A stretch of DNA of 64,000 bases from Flavobacterium notoginsengisoli (GTDB taxonomy: Bacteria > Bacteroidota > Bacteroidia > Flavobacteriales > Flavobacteriaceae): assembly GCF_014207905.1 (NCBI RefSeq), contig NZ_JACHLB010000004.1:434001-498000 (forward strand), given 5' to 3'. The notes under the pieces were generated by a model. That model had not been told where the DNA came from. It saw only the letters and a list, made by a program, of their open reading frames with translations, and made no database searches. Below, in pieces: positions 17,165-31,200 of this stretch (position 1 is its first letter; the number at the start of each line of letters is the position of its first letter). The position numbers were made by a program, and so were the translations under genes.

Positions 17165-17677
17165 TTATTTTATATTTTTTAAATACCTAAACAATTCTGA
17201 AACGAATAGTTTATAGTTCTGTAATTCTGTATTAATCATCAAACGGTTTAATCTGCTATCTACACTAGAAAAGCCGACTTTAAATTTAGCTCTTGATTTT
17301 TTTGTTATCATCATTAAAAAGACATTTTCAACATCATAATAACTCAATAAAAGATCAAATTCTAATTTTGTAAATTCATTTAAAAAATCTTCTTCTATTT
17401 CTCCTCTCCAATTGATGTGTTTTTTACCAAAAGTAGGTCGTAAATAAATCGCTTTTTCCTTGAATTTAGCTTCGTAAGCAATAACTTTTATGTTTTCTAA
17501 AGCAATTCCGTGAAGGGTTAATTCTTTTATTAAAGATTCTGAATCTTCAAAATTACTTTCATCTATCAATAAACCAATTGTTTGAACATTTCCAGCAAAA
17601 ACTTTGTTATTATCGTTACTCAAGTTATTTTTTAATGATTTTTTTACAAAAAACTCCTTTATATAATTCAAAAACAT
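17165..17677 (-). CDS. DUF6913-like conserved hypothetical protein
   Basis: A 170-residue protein without signal peptide or membrane segment. It starts MFLNYIKEFFVKKSL and has mixed alpha/beta character, with motifs such as TIGLLIDESNF, INWRGEI and FDLLLSYYDVEN. I recall such proteins upstream of dapA in Flavobacteria under the name DUF6913, but this is from memory. No function is known. It is cotranscribed with dapA, 14 bases downstream. A divergent gene on the plus strand begins at 17725. Confidence 0.65.
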   Translation of the reverse strand: MFLNYIKEFFVKKSLKNNLSNDNNKVFAGNVQTIGLLIDESNFEDSESLIKELTLHGIALENIKVIAYEAKFKEKAIYLRPTFGKKHINWRGEIEEDFLNEFTKLEFDLLLSYYDVENVFLMMITKKSRAKFKVGFSSVDSRLNRLMINTELQNYKLFVSELFRYLKNIK

Positions 17678-17724
17678 AGTACTTTTACCAGATTACAAAA
17701 TTAATTATTTAAGTTGCATTTAAA

Positions 17725-18504
17725 ATGGTAAAACTAAAAAAGTATAACGGATTTTTAAAACTTTTTGTTATATTCTTAACACTTTTTTCAATCTCTTCTT
17801 GTGGAACGAAAAATTACAATTTAACTAAAATTGAAGGCAAACAGCTCCCTGTTACAGAAAAAGCCTCAGAAACACCTGAAATTGAAAACTTTATAAAACC
17901 TTATCGAGATCATATTAACCAAGATTTGGATAATGTTTTAGCTTATTGTCCTGAAACATTAGACAAAAGCACAGGAAAATGGCAAACTAGCATTGGCAGT
18001 TTATTAGCTGATGTTTGTATTGAAAGAGGAAATATTGTTTTTAAAGAACGTGAAAAAAAAGAAATTGATTTGTGCCTTTTAAATCATGGCGGTATTCGTG
18101 CTATTCTTCCTAAAGGCAATGTAACAACAAGAACTGCTTTTGAAATTATGCCTTTTGAAAATAATCTTGTTGTGTTAGCTCTAAAAGGTGAGCAAATTCA
18201 AGATATCGCTGCTTATATAATAAAGGAGAAAAAACCTCAACCTTTGTCAGGAATGACTTTTAATATTACAAAACAGAACACAGCAAAAAATATTCAGATA
18301 CAAGGAAAACCGCTTGATCTAAATAAAACTTATTATGTTGCCACTAATGATTATTTAGCGAATGGTGGCGATAGCATGACTTTCTTCGCAAAAAGCACTG
18401 AGAAATTCGATCTAAACTACAAGCTTAGAAATGTATTGATTGATTATTTTAAAGAAGTAGACACTGTTGTTGCTCCGAAAAATATCAGAATTACTGAAGA
18501 ATAA
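17725..18504 (+). CDS. 5'-nucleotidase C-terminal domain lipoprotein
   Basis: The protein starts with a lipoprotein signal ending ISSCGTK, placing the lipid-anchored Cys at about residue 27. The rest matches the substrate-binding C-terminal domain of UshA-type 5'-nucleotidases (PF02872), with LNHGGIRAILP, the FEIMPFENNLVVL region, and ATNDYLANGGDSM near the end. The metallophosphoesterase half is absent here and is encoded by the next gene, 42 bases downstream. In most bacteria the two domains are one protein with the catalytic domain first. The two products probably act together in the periplasm on nucleotides or similar phosphoesters. Confidence 0.87.
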   Translation: MVKLKKYNGFLKLFVIFLTLFSISSCGTKNYNLTKIEGKQLPVTEKASETPEIENFIKPYRDHINQDLDNVLAYCPETLDKSTGKWQTSIGSLLADVCIERGNIVFKEREKKEIDLCLLNHGGIRAILPKGNVTTRTAFEIMPFENNLVVLALKGEQIQDIAAYIIKEKKPQPLSGMTFNITKQNTAKNIQIQGKPLDLNKTYYVATNDYLANGGDSMTFFAKSTEKFDLNYKLRNVLIDYFKEVDTVVAPKNIRITEE

Positions 18505-18546
18505 AAATTACACAAAACAAGAAGCATTTAGCTAAAAAAATATAAA

Positions 18547-19444
18547 ATGAAAAGAAGAGAGTTTATCGAAAAAACAGCAGCAAGTACTGCCCTACTAAGT
18601 TTAGGATTGTCTTTGAGCAGTTTTGAAACTAACGATATAAAACATTTAACTGTTTTACATACTAATGATGTGCATAGCCATATCGATCCTTTTCCTGCTG
18701 ATGATCCACGTAATCCTAATAAAGGCGGTGTGTCTCGTCGTGCGGCATTAATTGAATCTATTCGAAAAGAAAATCCAAATTTACTTTTGCTAGACGCAGG
18801 TGATATTTTTCAAGGAACTCCTTATTTTAATTATTATGGAGGTGAATTGGAGTTCAAATTAATGAGCATGATGAAATATGATGCTTCAACAATTGGGAAT
18901 CATGATTTTGATAATGGTCTAGACGGATTATACGCACAACTTCCTCACGCTACTTTTGATTTTATCAATTCTAACTATGATTTCAAAAATACAGTTATGG
19001 ACGGGCAAGTAAAGCCATATAAAATCTTTAACAAAAATGGAATTAAAGTTGGTGTTTTTGGTGTTGGAATTGAATTAGCTGGTTTAGTAGACAAAAAAAT
19101 GTATTTGGAGACTGTTTACAACGATCCTGTTGAAGTGGCTCAAGATATGACGAAGCTCTTAAAACAGGAGCAAAAATGTGATTTGGTGATTTGCCTTTCT
19201 CACATTGGATACAATTATAAAGATGATGCTTCAAAAATTTCAGATTTGAAATTTGCCGCACAAACCCAAGATATCGATTTAATTATTGGCGGGCACACGC
19301 ATACTTTTCTAGACAAACCAACTATTGTAAAAAACAAAGCTGGAAAAGATGTCTTAGTTAATCAAGTAGGTTGTTACGGAATTAATTTAGGCAGAATTGA
19401 CTTTTATTTCGATAAAAACAAAGTTCATACCAACCAAAGCGCCT

Positions 19445-19458
<14 letters not shown>
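18547..19458 (+). CDS. Metallophosphoesterase, 5'-nucleotidase N-terminal domain
   Basis: A 303-residue calcineurin-like phosphoesterase. It starts MKRREFIEKTAAST, a twin-arginine-like leader followed by a hydrophobic stretch, so export is likely. Metal-binding motifs are HTNDVHSH, LDAGDIFQG, GNHDFDNG, LSHIG and GGHTHTF, in the order expected for UshA/CpdB relatives. It lacks the C-terminal substrate-binding domain, which the preceding gene encodes. The stop region overlaps by 14 bases the end of the convergent membrane-protein gene. The most likely substrates are nucleotides in the periplasm. Confidence 0.9.
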
Positions 19459-22190
<2,732 letters not shown>

Positions 22191-22225
22191 TCAAAAGCAT
22201 AAAAAATGAAAGTTTTAAAAAATCA

Positions 22226-22260
22226 AAAATCAGACTGCAAATTCATGCAGTCTGATTTTC
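22226..22260 (-). terminator. Intrinsic terminator between ompA-like gene and ligA
   Basis: AAATCAGACTGCA pairs with TGCAGTCTGATTT around AATTCA, followed on the minus strand by TTGATTTTTT. It would end transcripts coming from the T9SS-partner operon or from the possible short transcript that starts near 22350. Confidence 0.85.
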
Positions 22261-22334
22261 TCCTTGTCCATTATTCTTAAAAAAGAATTAATAAAACCAA
22301 CTTCCAAATGGTTTCGACGTTCTATATTTTTCAT
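22230..22334 (-). CDS. Candidate 34-residue small ORF (or part of a short RNA)
   Basis: ATG at 22334 opens 34 codons, starting MKNIERRNHLEVGF, and ends TGA inside the terminator stem, which is unusual for a real gene. A second frame in the same stretch ends KPFGSWFY with TAA at 22288-22290. A promoter-like TATATTTG lies just upstream at 22357-22364. The competing frames and the terminator overlap argue for a non-coding RNA or the 3' untranslated region of the upstream operon as much as for a protein. Confidence 0.2.
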   Translation of the reverse strand: MKNIERRNHLEVGFINSFLRIMDKEKIRLHEFAV

Positions 22335-22356
22335 TGATAATCAAAGATTTACAACG

Positions 22357-22364
22357 CAAATATA
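22357..22364 (-). promoter_or_regulatory. Possible -7 element just after the ompA-like gene
   Basis: TATATTTG on the minus strand matches TAnnTTTG and lies 4 bases beyond the stop codon of the OmpA-family gene (22368). A TTT about 22 bases upstream could serve as a weak -33 box inside the end of that gene. It would give a ~120-base transcript ending at the terminator at 22226-22260. Confidence 0.3.
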
Positions 22365-22367
22365 GGA

Positions 22368-24305
22368 CTATTTTTGAATAATGATAAAATCGGAACGTCT
22401 ATTTAAAAGGTGTTCCTCTTCTGTACATTTTACACCATTTTTACATTTATTAATCAAGCGAGTTTCGCCGTAACCAATTGCGCTTTCAATTCGAGAAGGA
22501 TCTATACCTTGCGAAAGAATATAATCTCTTGTTGATTTTGCTCTATTGTCTGAAAGTTTCAGGTTGTAAGCATCTTTTCCGCGTGAATCTGTATGCGATT
22601 CAATTTTAATAACGATTTTTGGAAATTTCTGCATAATGAAAACTACTTTAGACAACTCTTCTATCGCTTTTGGTGTAATATCGAATTTATCGTAGTCAAA
22701 GTAAATTGGGTTTACATCGACTTTTTCGACTCCTTTTTTCTTCACAACTAGATCGTCATAGTTACTCAATTCAAAGTTTACATCTTTGATTTCGCCACCA
22801 TTATTGCCCGTCGTTTCTACCATTCTGTCATCGCTACTGTAATTTGGTTTAGCAGCAATCATTTTAACCACTTTATTGCAAGGAACTTCTATAGCATATT
22901 TTCCTTCGAAATTAGTTGTAGTTTCTCCTAAAATCTCACTAAAAGAATTGTATGCCACAATGGTTACATCTGCCAATGGTTTCTTGCTTTTATGGTCTAT
23001 TGCCATTCCTGAAATACTTTGGTTACAGATTGGTTTTCCTTTTACGAAAGAATAAATATCATCATCGCCTTTTCCTCCAGCTCTATTAGAAGATAAATAA
23101 CCATTGGTACCCGCTTTGTCAATTATAAAAGAGAAATCATCTTTATTGCTGTTAACCGGTGCACCTAAATTTCTTGGAGTTGTAAAATTTCCATCAGATA
23201 AAAATTTACTTTCATAAACATCAAGATCTCCGTAACCATAATGTCCATCAGAAGAAAAGTACAAAACTCCGTTTTGGAAAAATGGAAAGACTTCATTACC
23301 AATTGTATTAATTGTCGGGCCTAAATTAGCTGGCGTACTCATTGTTCCGTCTCCAGCAATTTTTACCACATATAAATCAGTTTCTCCATAACCGCCTGGC
23401 ATATCTGATGCAAAAAACAACCATTGTCCATCTTCACTTAATGCAGGATGTCCAACCGAATATTCATCGCTATCAAAAAATACTTTTTGCGGATTTTCTA
23501 GTTTATTGTCTACAATTGACCCTTTGATAATCTGAAAATTATTGATTCTTGCTTCATCAATAACCAGTTTATTTTTCTTCACAATATTGGTCGAATAATA
23601 AATGGTTTTTCCCTGACTATCAAAACTTGCCGTAGCTTCATGATATTTCGTCATTACGTTTGGCAAGAAAACCGTTTCGTTAAACAAACTTCCATCAGCG
23701 GGGTTTCTTTCTGCAACATATAAATTTAGAAAAGGCTGATTATTCCAAGTATATAGTTTTTCGCTAAACTTAGTTGTATCACGAGCCGATGTAAATACGA
23801 CATTATCTTTAAAGAAAGTAGCTCCAAAATCTGATTTACTTGTATTAATATCTAAATTTTTAATGGTATAAAGCGGTTTTGTTTTCGATACGCTGTCCAT
23901 ATATTTTTTTTGATCAACATATCGTTTAATTTCTGCTTTATCTCCTTTTTTATCCAGATACTCTTTCGTGATTTTATCTGCTTCGTCATAATCCATAACA
24001 GCTTTCATTGATTGGATATAACGCAAATAGTAAATATCAGTCAGATTATTTCCTTGAGCTTCATACAGTTTTCTATACCATTTAAGAGCATTTCTAGAGT
24101 CAGAAATAAAATAATACGAATCTGCAGCATTTTTCAAAGTCTGAGTTGAAGGATCTTTGATGTTTTGCAAAATTTCCTCATAAGCTTTAGAAGCATCTAA
24201 GTAGGCATAATCTCTAAACAAAGCATCAGCTTTCTTCAAATTTGTTTTTTGAGCGAAACTAAACGTGACGCTCAAAATTAAACATAGGATATATAGTTTT
24301 CTCAT
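22368..24305 (-). CDS. OmpA family protein with PD40 repeats, T9SS adhesin partner
   Basis: A 645-residue envelope protein. A signal peptide (MRKLYILCLILSVTFSFAQ) is followed by a TPR-like region at about 20-130, then WD40-like PD40 beta-propeller repeats at about 150-420 (GHPALSEDGQWLFFASDMPGG, quoted only as LSEDGQWLFFASD). A carboxypeptidase-like CNA-B fold is at about 430-520. The C-terminal OmpA peptidoglycan-binding domain includes IESHTDSRGKDAYNLKLS and RVESAIGYGE-like text. It resembles PorE-type proteins encoded next to PorP/SprF genes. It probably anchors an outer-membrane adhesin or secretion module to the cell wall. It is the third gene of the adhesin operon, 11 bases after porP/sprF. 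Confidence 0.88.
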   Translation of the reverse strand: MRKLYILCLILSVTFSFAQKTNLKKADALFRDYAYLDASKAYEEILQNIKDPSTQTLKNAADSYYFISDSRNALKWYRKLYEAQGNNLTDIYYLRYIQSMKAVMDYDEADKITKEYLDKKGDKAEIKRYVDQKKYMDSVSKTKPLYTIKNLDINTSKSDFGATFFKDNVVFTSARDTTKFSEKLYTWNNQPFLNLYVAERNPADGSLFNETVFLPNVMTKYHEATASFDSQGKTIYYSTNIVKKNKLVIDEARINNFQIIKGSIVDNKLENPQKVFFDSDEYSVGHPALSEDGQWLFFASDMPGGYGETDLYVVKIAGDGTMSTPANLGPTINTIGNEVFPFFQNGVLYFSSDGHYGYGDLDVYESKFLSDGNFTTPRNLGAPVNSNKDDFSFIIDKAGTNGYLSSNRAGGKGDDDIYSFVKGKPICNQSISGMAIDHKSKKPLADVTIVAYNSFSEILGETTTNFEGKYAIEVPCNKVVKMIAAKPNYSSDDRMVETTGNNGGEIKDVNFELSNYDDLVVKKKGVEKVDVNPIYFDYDKFDITPKAIEELSKVVFIMQKFPKIVIKIESHTDSRGKDAYNLKLSDNRAKSTRDYILSQGIDPSRIESAIGYGETRLINKCKNGVKCTEEEHLLNRRSDFIIIQK

Positions 24306-24316
24306 AAGTTTTATTT

Positions 24317-25249
24317 TTAGAAGAATCGAGGAGATTTAATTTTGCTTTGTTTTTGAACAAATTGATAACGTAAGATGATTTCGTGTGAACCATCATTGTA
24401 TTTATTCAATTCGCTTACAGTGTAATCAAATGAATATCCAAGGAAAAAACTTGGCGCTATTTGAAAACCAGCCAGTATACTAACAGAATCATCTGTTCGA
24501 TACGCTCCTCCTATAACAAACTTTTCTTGAATCATAAAATTTGCTGATATGTCTGCCGTAATTGGTGCTCCACTTACTGCTTTTACTAAAAATGCTGGTT
24601 TGAATTTCAAATTCGGATTCAAATCGAAAACGTAACCTCCCATTAAGTAAAAATGCATACGATCATAATCTATAGATTCCTGAACATCATCATAGTAATT
24701 ATTTTTAAGAAAACTAGGAACAGAAAGCCCTACATACCATTTATTTGTATAATAGTAAATTCCGGCTCCAACTGCTAATTTTATTTGGTTGTTGATATTC
24801 TGATTTAACAAGACATCATCATTATCATAATATCTTCCTTTAGACCAATCTATGTTTAACATTCTTGCTCCCGCTTTTAAACCAAAAGCAAGCCTTTTTT
24901 CGTATCCTAAAGGAACAGAATAAGCAAAATTTCCATCGAAATATAGTTCATCTGAAGGCCCAATTTTATCATTTACAATACTCAATCCTAATCCCAAGTT
25001 CTCATTTCTAAGTGGAGAATGAATAGAGAAAGATTGCGTTTGTGGTGCTCCGGAAATTCCAACCCATTGCGAACGATACAAAAGTGCTGCTTCTGTTGCG
25101 CCAGTAGACCCAGCATAAGCTGGATTTACTGACATTGTATTATACATATACTGAGTATATTGAGGCTCTTGCTGCGCTGTTGCGCAAACCGTGATAAAAG
25201 AACATATTAAAATAAAATACGTTTCTAATGATTTTATATATAGTTTCAT
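24317..25249 (-). CDS. PorP/SprF family outer-membrane protein
   Basis: A 310-residue protein with a signal peptide ending CATAQQ. The mature start PQYTQYMYNTMSVNPAYAGS is the PorP/SprF hallmark. The rest alternates like a beta-barrel and ends IILRYQF. SprF of Flavobacterium johnsoniae is needed to put the giant adhesin SprB on the surface, and PorP-like proteins attach type B sorting-domain substrates. Its position right after the 3000-residue adhesin gene indicates that it is the dedicated partner for that protein. The OmpA-family gene follows 11 bases on. Confidence 0.93.
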   Translation of the reverse strand: MKLYIKSLETYFILICSFITVCATAQQEPQYTQYMYNTMSVNPAYAGSTGATEAALLYRSQWVGISGAPQTQSFSIHSPLRNENLGLGLSIVNDKIGPSDELYFDGNFAYSVPLGYEKRLAFGLKAGARMLNIDWSKGRYYDNDDVLLNQNINNQIKLAVGAGIYYYTNKWYVGLSVPSFLKNNYYDDVQESIDYDRMHFYLMGGYVFDLNPNLKFKPAFLVKAVSGAPITADISANFMIQEKFVIGGAYRTDDSVSILAGFQIAPSFFLGYSFDYTVSELNKYNDGSHEIILRYQFVQKQSKIKSPRFF

Positions 25250-25293
25250 AACGATACTTATTTAGTTTAATTAATTTGATTAATAGAAGTCGC

Positions 25294-28200
25294 TTATCTC
25301 ATAATAGACAACCAGCCTTTTTTAACCGTTCCATCTCCAATGGTTATCACATAAAAATAAGTACCTGTTGGCAACATATCTCCTCTATTAACTACTCCAG
25401 ACACATTTGCTGTTCCGTCCCAATCATTTTCATAATGCACTTTACTGTACACTAATGCTCCGTATCTGTTAAACACCTTCAATTCGTTGTTCGGATGTGT
25501 TTCGATACAATCAATTCTGAACAGATCATTTTTACCATCGTTGTTTGGTGTAAACTCATTGTAAACAGTTAAACAAATTGGTTCTAATGTTACTGAAGCG
25601 GAATTGTTTGTTGCATCAACATCTAAAGGAGTTGAAGTCTCAACAGTTGCTGTACTTGTATAAGTACCGCCTGGTAATACCTCAGCAATTATTGTTAGTG
25701 TTACACTTTCGCCAGCATTTAATCTTGGTATTGTCCAAAGTTGTGTTGTTGGATCGTAAGTTCCTGTAGATGTAGAAGAACTCACCAATTCTAAACCACT
25801 AGGAATCAAATTACTTACAACTGTATTGATAAAATCACCTTCACCAACATTGTTTACAGTTACAGTAAATGTTACTTGCTCACCAAAATTTGGAGTCGGA
25901 TTATTAACTGTATTTGTTATCGTTAAATCTGAACAACTAGATACACTAACATTTAGAGTTTTGATTGTTCTTTCATCACAAGTATTTACATAAGCCACTG
26001 TTACTGTTCCAGGTCCAATGTCTGACCAAGATACTGTTACAGAACCATCTGATGTTGTACCACCCGAAACAATTGTTCCGCCAGTAATAGTCCATAGATA
26101 ATTAGATTTTCCATTTGCAATTGAATAAGTTACTCCTTTGAAAACACATGGAGTACTATCTGTAGTTGCAATTTGATAAGCAGCGTCATTTTCGAATGAA
26201 ACTGTAATGGCTAATCTTGGTGCGTTATCACAACCATTTGTTGTATTACTTAATGCAGCAGCATAATATGTTGTTGCTGTAAGTGGCGTGTTAGCTGGTA
26301 ATGGTGTTCCGCCAGTTGCAGTAGCGTAGTAAACTACATTTGCTTCATTTACCACAATATTAGCTACCGTTGGCGCCAAATTTAAACAGAATGTCTGATT
26401 TGTACTTGGTGCTGTTACGACAACTGGTGCATTAACATTTACCGTTACTGCTAATCGAACTGGGTTTTCACAACCAACTGCGCTAGAAATTGCACCATAA
26501 TAGATACCTGTCGTAAGAGCTGTTGTTGCTGGAAGTGCAGTTCCGCCTGTTGCTGTTCTGTACCAAACTACATTTGCCTCATTTACTTGAATGTTTGCAA
26601 CTGTTGGAGAATTTAATGTACAGAAATTTTGAGTTGCATTAGCAGTTGTTGGAGTTCCGCTTGGATCAACAACTGTAACCGTAACTTGTAAACGAGTTGT
26701 ACTTTCACAACCTGTTGCAGCATCTACAATATTTCCAAAATAAATTCCAGAAGTTAAAGCTGTTCCTGCTACAATTGGCGTTCCTCCTGTCGCAGAAGTG
26801 TACCAAGTTACATTACTTTCGTTAACCTGAATATTAGCAATTGTCGGTGCATTAGCTGAACAGAAAGTCTGGCTCGCATTATTAGTTGTTGGATTAATTG
26901 TATTTCCAACTGTTACCGCAACTTGTAATCTTACACTACTTTCGCAACCAGTCGTTGGATCTTTTATAGCTCCATAGTAAGTTGCAGTTGTTAAAGCTGT
27001 TGTAGAAGCCAAAGCAGTACCGCCAGTTTGAGTTGTAAACCAAATTACATTACTCTCATTTACTTGGATATTAGCAACTGTAGGGTTTGTTCCTGAACAA
27101 AAAGTTTGTGCAGTTGCAGGTGTTGTAGGTGTTGTTGGATCTGTTACCAATACATCTACAGTCAATCTAGTACTACTCTCACATCCTGTTGTTGGATCTG
27201 AAATTGCTGCAAAATATTGTCCTGTTGTTAAAGCTGTTGTTGATGGAATCATAGTTCCGCCTGTTGCAGCAGTATACCAAACAATATTAGCCTGATTCGT
27301 CTGAATACTTGCAAATGTCGGCGCGTTCACCACACAGAAGTTTTGTGTTCCTGCTGTTACTAGAGTTGGCGTTCCTGGATCATTTACAATAACATCAACT
27401 GTTAATCTAGCAGCACTTTCACAACCTGTAGTTGGATCAGAAATTGCCGCAAAGTATTGTCCAGTAGTTAAAGCTGTTGTTGATGGAATTAGAGTTCCGC
27501 CTGTTAAAGCTGTATACCAAACAATATTAGTTTGAGTCGTTTGGATACTTGCAAATGTTGGTGCATTTTCCTTACAGAAATTTTGTGTTCCAGCTGTTAC
27601 CAATGTCGGCGTTCCCGGATCATTAACAATTACATCAACTGTTAGTCTAGTTGCGCTAGCACATCCAGTTGCAGGATCTAAAATTGCTGCAAAATATTGT
27701 CCTGTTGTCAAGGCTGTTGTTGATGGAATTAAAGTTCCACCCGTTAAAGCTGTATACCAAACAATATTTGTTTCATTAGTCTGAATGCTCGCAAATGTTG
27801 GTGCATCTTCTCTACAGAAGCTTTGTGTTCCTGCCGTTACCAATGTTGGCGTAGCTGGATTATTTACAATGACATCAACTGTTAATCTTGTAGCACTTTC
27901 ACAGCCAGTTGTTGGATCTGAAATTGCTGCGAAGTATTGTCCAGTGGTTAAAGCTGTAGTAGATGGAATTAGAGTTCCACCTGTTGCAGCTGTATACCAT
28001 ACAATATTAGGCTGATTAGTCTGAATACTTGCAAATGTTGGTGCATTTTCAAGACAGAAATTTTGTGTTCCTGCTGTTACTAATGTTGGTGTTCCTGGAT
28101 CAGTAACTGTTACGGTAACAGCTAATCTCACACTGCTTTCACATCCAAACACAATATCTGTCGCTCCAGCATAATAAATTCCATTTACTAAAGGAGTTGT

Positions 28201-31200
28201 AGAAGCCAATTGCGCTCCACCTGTAGGCGTAGCATACCAAACAACATTTGTTTCATTTACTTGAATGTTCGCAATTGTTGGCATCGTAGACAAACAAAAA
28301 TCTTGAGTCGCATCTGTAGTTGTTGGCGTATTTGGATCATTAATTAGTATTACGGCATCTTGTAATGTTCCTGCAAGATTTTCACAAGTATTAGTACTTG
28401 AAACTGCTACATAATAAGTTATAGGGCTCATTGACTCAGTCAATCCTGTTGCCGTTAATTGACCAGCAGCATTTATTGCATAAGTAACACCGTTGATAAC
28501 CGCTCCATTAGTGATAGGCTGTGTTTTATTTGCATCTAAATACCACGTAAATACAGGGCTTGCTAATGTTGGTGCGGTTGGAGTTAATGTTGCAGGTGAA
28601 TCATGACAAACTGTAACATCATCAACTAAAATATCATTTGCTGTAGAAGGAGGTAAAATTGTAAATGTAATCTGTTTTCTATCTGCAGCTGCAGTTAAAC
28701 AAAATTCATCTGAACTTACTCCAACATAATAAGTATAAGTTCCAGGTGCCAATCCGTTTACTACTAATTGTGATGTTGTTTCTCCTGCAATAAGCTGACT
28801 TGTAGTTCCATCAAAACTATACCAAGAATAAACTGGATTAGTTAATAATGGTGTTCCACTTAAACTTGTTGCTAAAGTTACTGATCCAGAAGCTGTACAA
28901 ACAGATGTTGATGTTCCTCCATTTAAAGTAATATCTGTTAAAGCATTCACTGGAGCTGAAGCTTTTACTTCAACTGTAACTTCGCCTCTTGCAAAGGTTT
29001 CACAGCCATAACGTACTGGCTGTACGTAATATTTATAAATTCCTGCCGGCAAATTAGCTGGTAATGTATATGAAATACCTGTAGATAATGAATTTCCACC
29101 AGTAATCGCATCATACCAAATATAGGTAGAACAAGCTTCTTCTGGTATTTGAAGTGTAATTGTACTTCCTGGGCAGACCGTTATTTTATTTTGTGGATCT
29201 GCACCAATAACTGTTGTATTTGCTGTTCTTTCTACAGTATGAACTCTTAAGAAATCTAATACTCCTGCAACACCTCCTAAACGAATTCTAACTCTATCGT
29301 AGATTTCTGTTGGTGAAGAAACTAGTACCATAGCTAAAGAGTTTCCTGGTAATAATCTTATACTTAATAATGTACTTGTATTCTGAATTGGAGCTCCAAC
29401 AGCAACATTACCTAAGTAACGCTGAATTGTAAATCCAGTAAGTAAGTTAACATCTAAAAGTGCTCCTGGTTTAGAAATTACAATTCTTAAAGTATCACTT
29501 ACTACAGAAGGAGTTTTAAATTGCACTGTTAAATCAGCTGCTGCTAAAGCCCCAACTCCACTATACATAGTCGCAAAAGTTGTTACATCATTATCCGCAA
29601 TATTCCATGCATCACTTACCCCAACGGCAGCTGTTACTGCTCCCACAGGAAGACCTAAATCTGTTGCTCCGTAGAAAATATCCTGAATATCTCCAGGAGT
29701 ACATGCTACTGCAGTAACTTGTCTATTATAATGAGCATCAAATACTTTTGTATTTTGAGCAACACTTAATATTGACGCAGATTGAATTCTAATTCCATCA
29801 TAATCTTGTGGTCCTGAAGCATCTGAAGGAACAAAAGTAAATTCATAAGTATTATCTCCTGAAATTAAATTTAATAATGAACCTGAAACAGATTGCATTG
29901 CTCCAATATCAACTCCATTTTTAGTTCCAATAACTGATAAATTCTGACCAACAGCTAATAAACTGTATTCTGAACCTAATTTAATTGTTACTGGTGTACC
30001 TTTAGCGATGTTAGTTGGCCAAGTTAAATTTTGCCAAGTTGTACCAACACCTAAAAGTCCTACTCCTGTAGTAATTGTTGAGAATGTTTGTGGATTTCCA
30101 TCTACGGCATTTGCTCCGTTAGTAACAGTTCCCGTGATTATTTGCCCAGATGTTTGCCCTGTTGCATAAACTCTTTCTGCCAAAGATTGACAATTACTTA
30201 AGTCAATAACATTGATTACTTTTGTTGCAGTTCTACTGCAAATTCCGTCACTAGCAACAGCAGTATAAGTATAAACACCAGGTGTATTTAATATTCCTGT
30301 TGAAAAAGGTGGTCCTGTCAAAGCATTCCCTTGTGGGTCAAACCAAGTTACAGTACCAGTCGAAGTTGCTGTTAAGGTTACATTTGTTCCGACATTTACA
30401 GATTCTTGAGGATTTGTTACTACTAAACTTGGTAAAGCATTAATAACAACTGTTACAGATTGTCTAGCAGCTGGACAAGTATCACCTGTACGTTGAGCTT
30501 CTATTGAATAAATACCTCCTGTTGTAATATTAGCTGCCGCATCAGCAGTAATTACATTATTTGAAGGATCATAAAATGTGTAAGTCGTATTTCCTGAATT
30601 ATCAAAATTCGTAATTGCATTTCCTAAATTAAAACTACCACAGCCAGGTGCTGGATTAGCATTGACAGTTAAAACGGTAGTTGAAGGAAAATTAACTGTA
30701 ACTTGTTTTAAATCACCAATTACATTTTCACAAGTTCCTCCATTTGAAGCCGCAATAAAATAACTATAAGGAGTACCTGCTGCACTTAATCCTGAGATTG
30801 TCAACGCGCCAGTTGTAGCATCTTTACTAAAAGTAACTCCAGGTTGTGTTGCAACAGTAATTCCAGTTATAATTTCCTGAGTTTTATTTTGATCCGTGTA
30901 ATATTTAAATTGTGCTCCAGCAATAGCTGTTGATGGATTTAAAACCACTCCACCTGCACAAGTAGCTTCAGCTGGACTTGGAATTACAATATCAGCCGCA
31001 GTTGGAATTGGCAATACATTAACTGTTACCGCCTGACGAATACTGTTTTCACAAGTTCCTCCTCTTGTTCCTTGTAAATAATAAGTTGTTGAAGCTGTTA
31101 AAGGAGCAGTTGGATTTACAGCTACTATGTTTCCTCCTACAGCAGCATCATACCAAGTGTAAGTTTCTGTTCCCGTAGTTGTTGCTGTCAATGAAGCAGT

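Noticed and set aside
26200..28350. Regular 240-bp spacing as a possible CRISPR-like or satellite array.
   Set aside because: The period is a multiple of three, the reading frame runs through all units and each encodes a domain; there is no short-repeat and spacer pattern and no cas gene.
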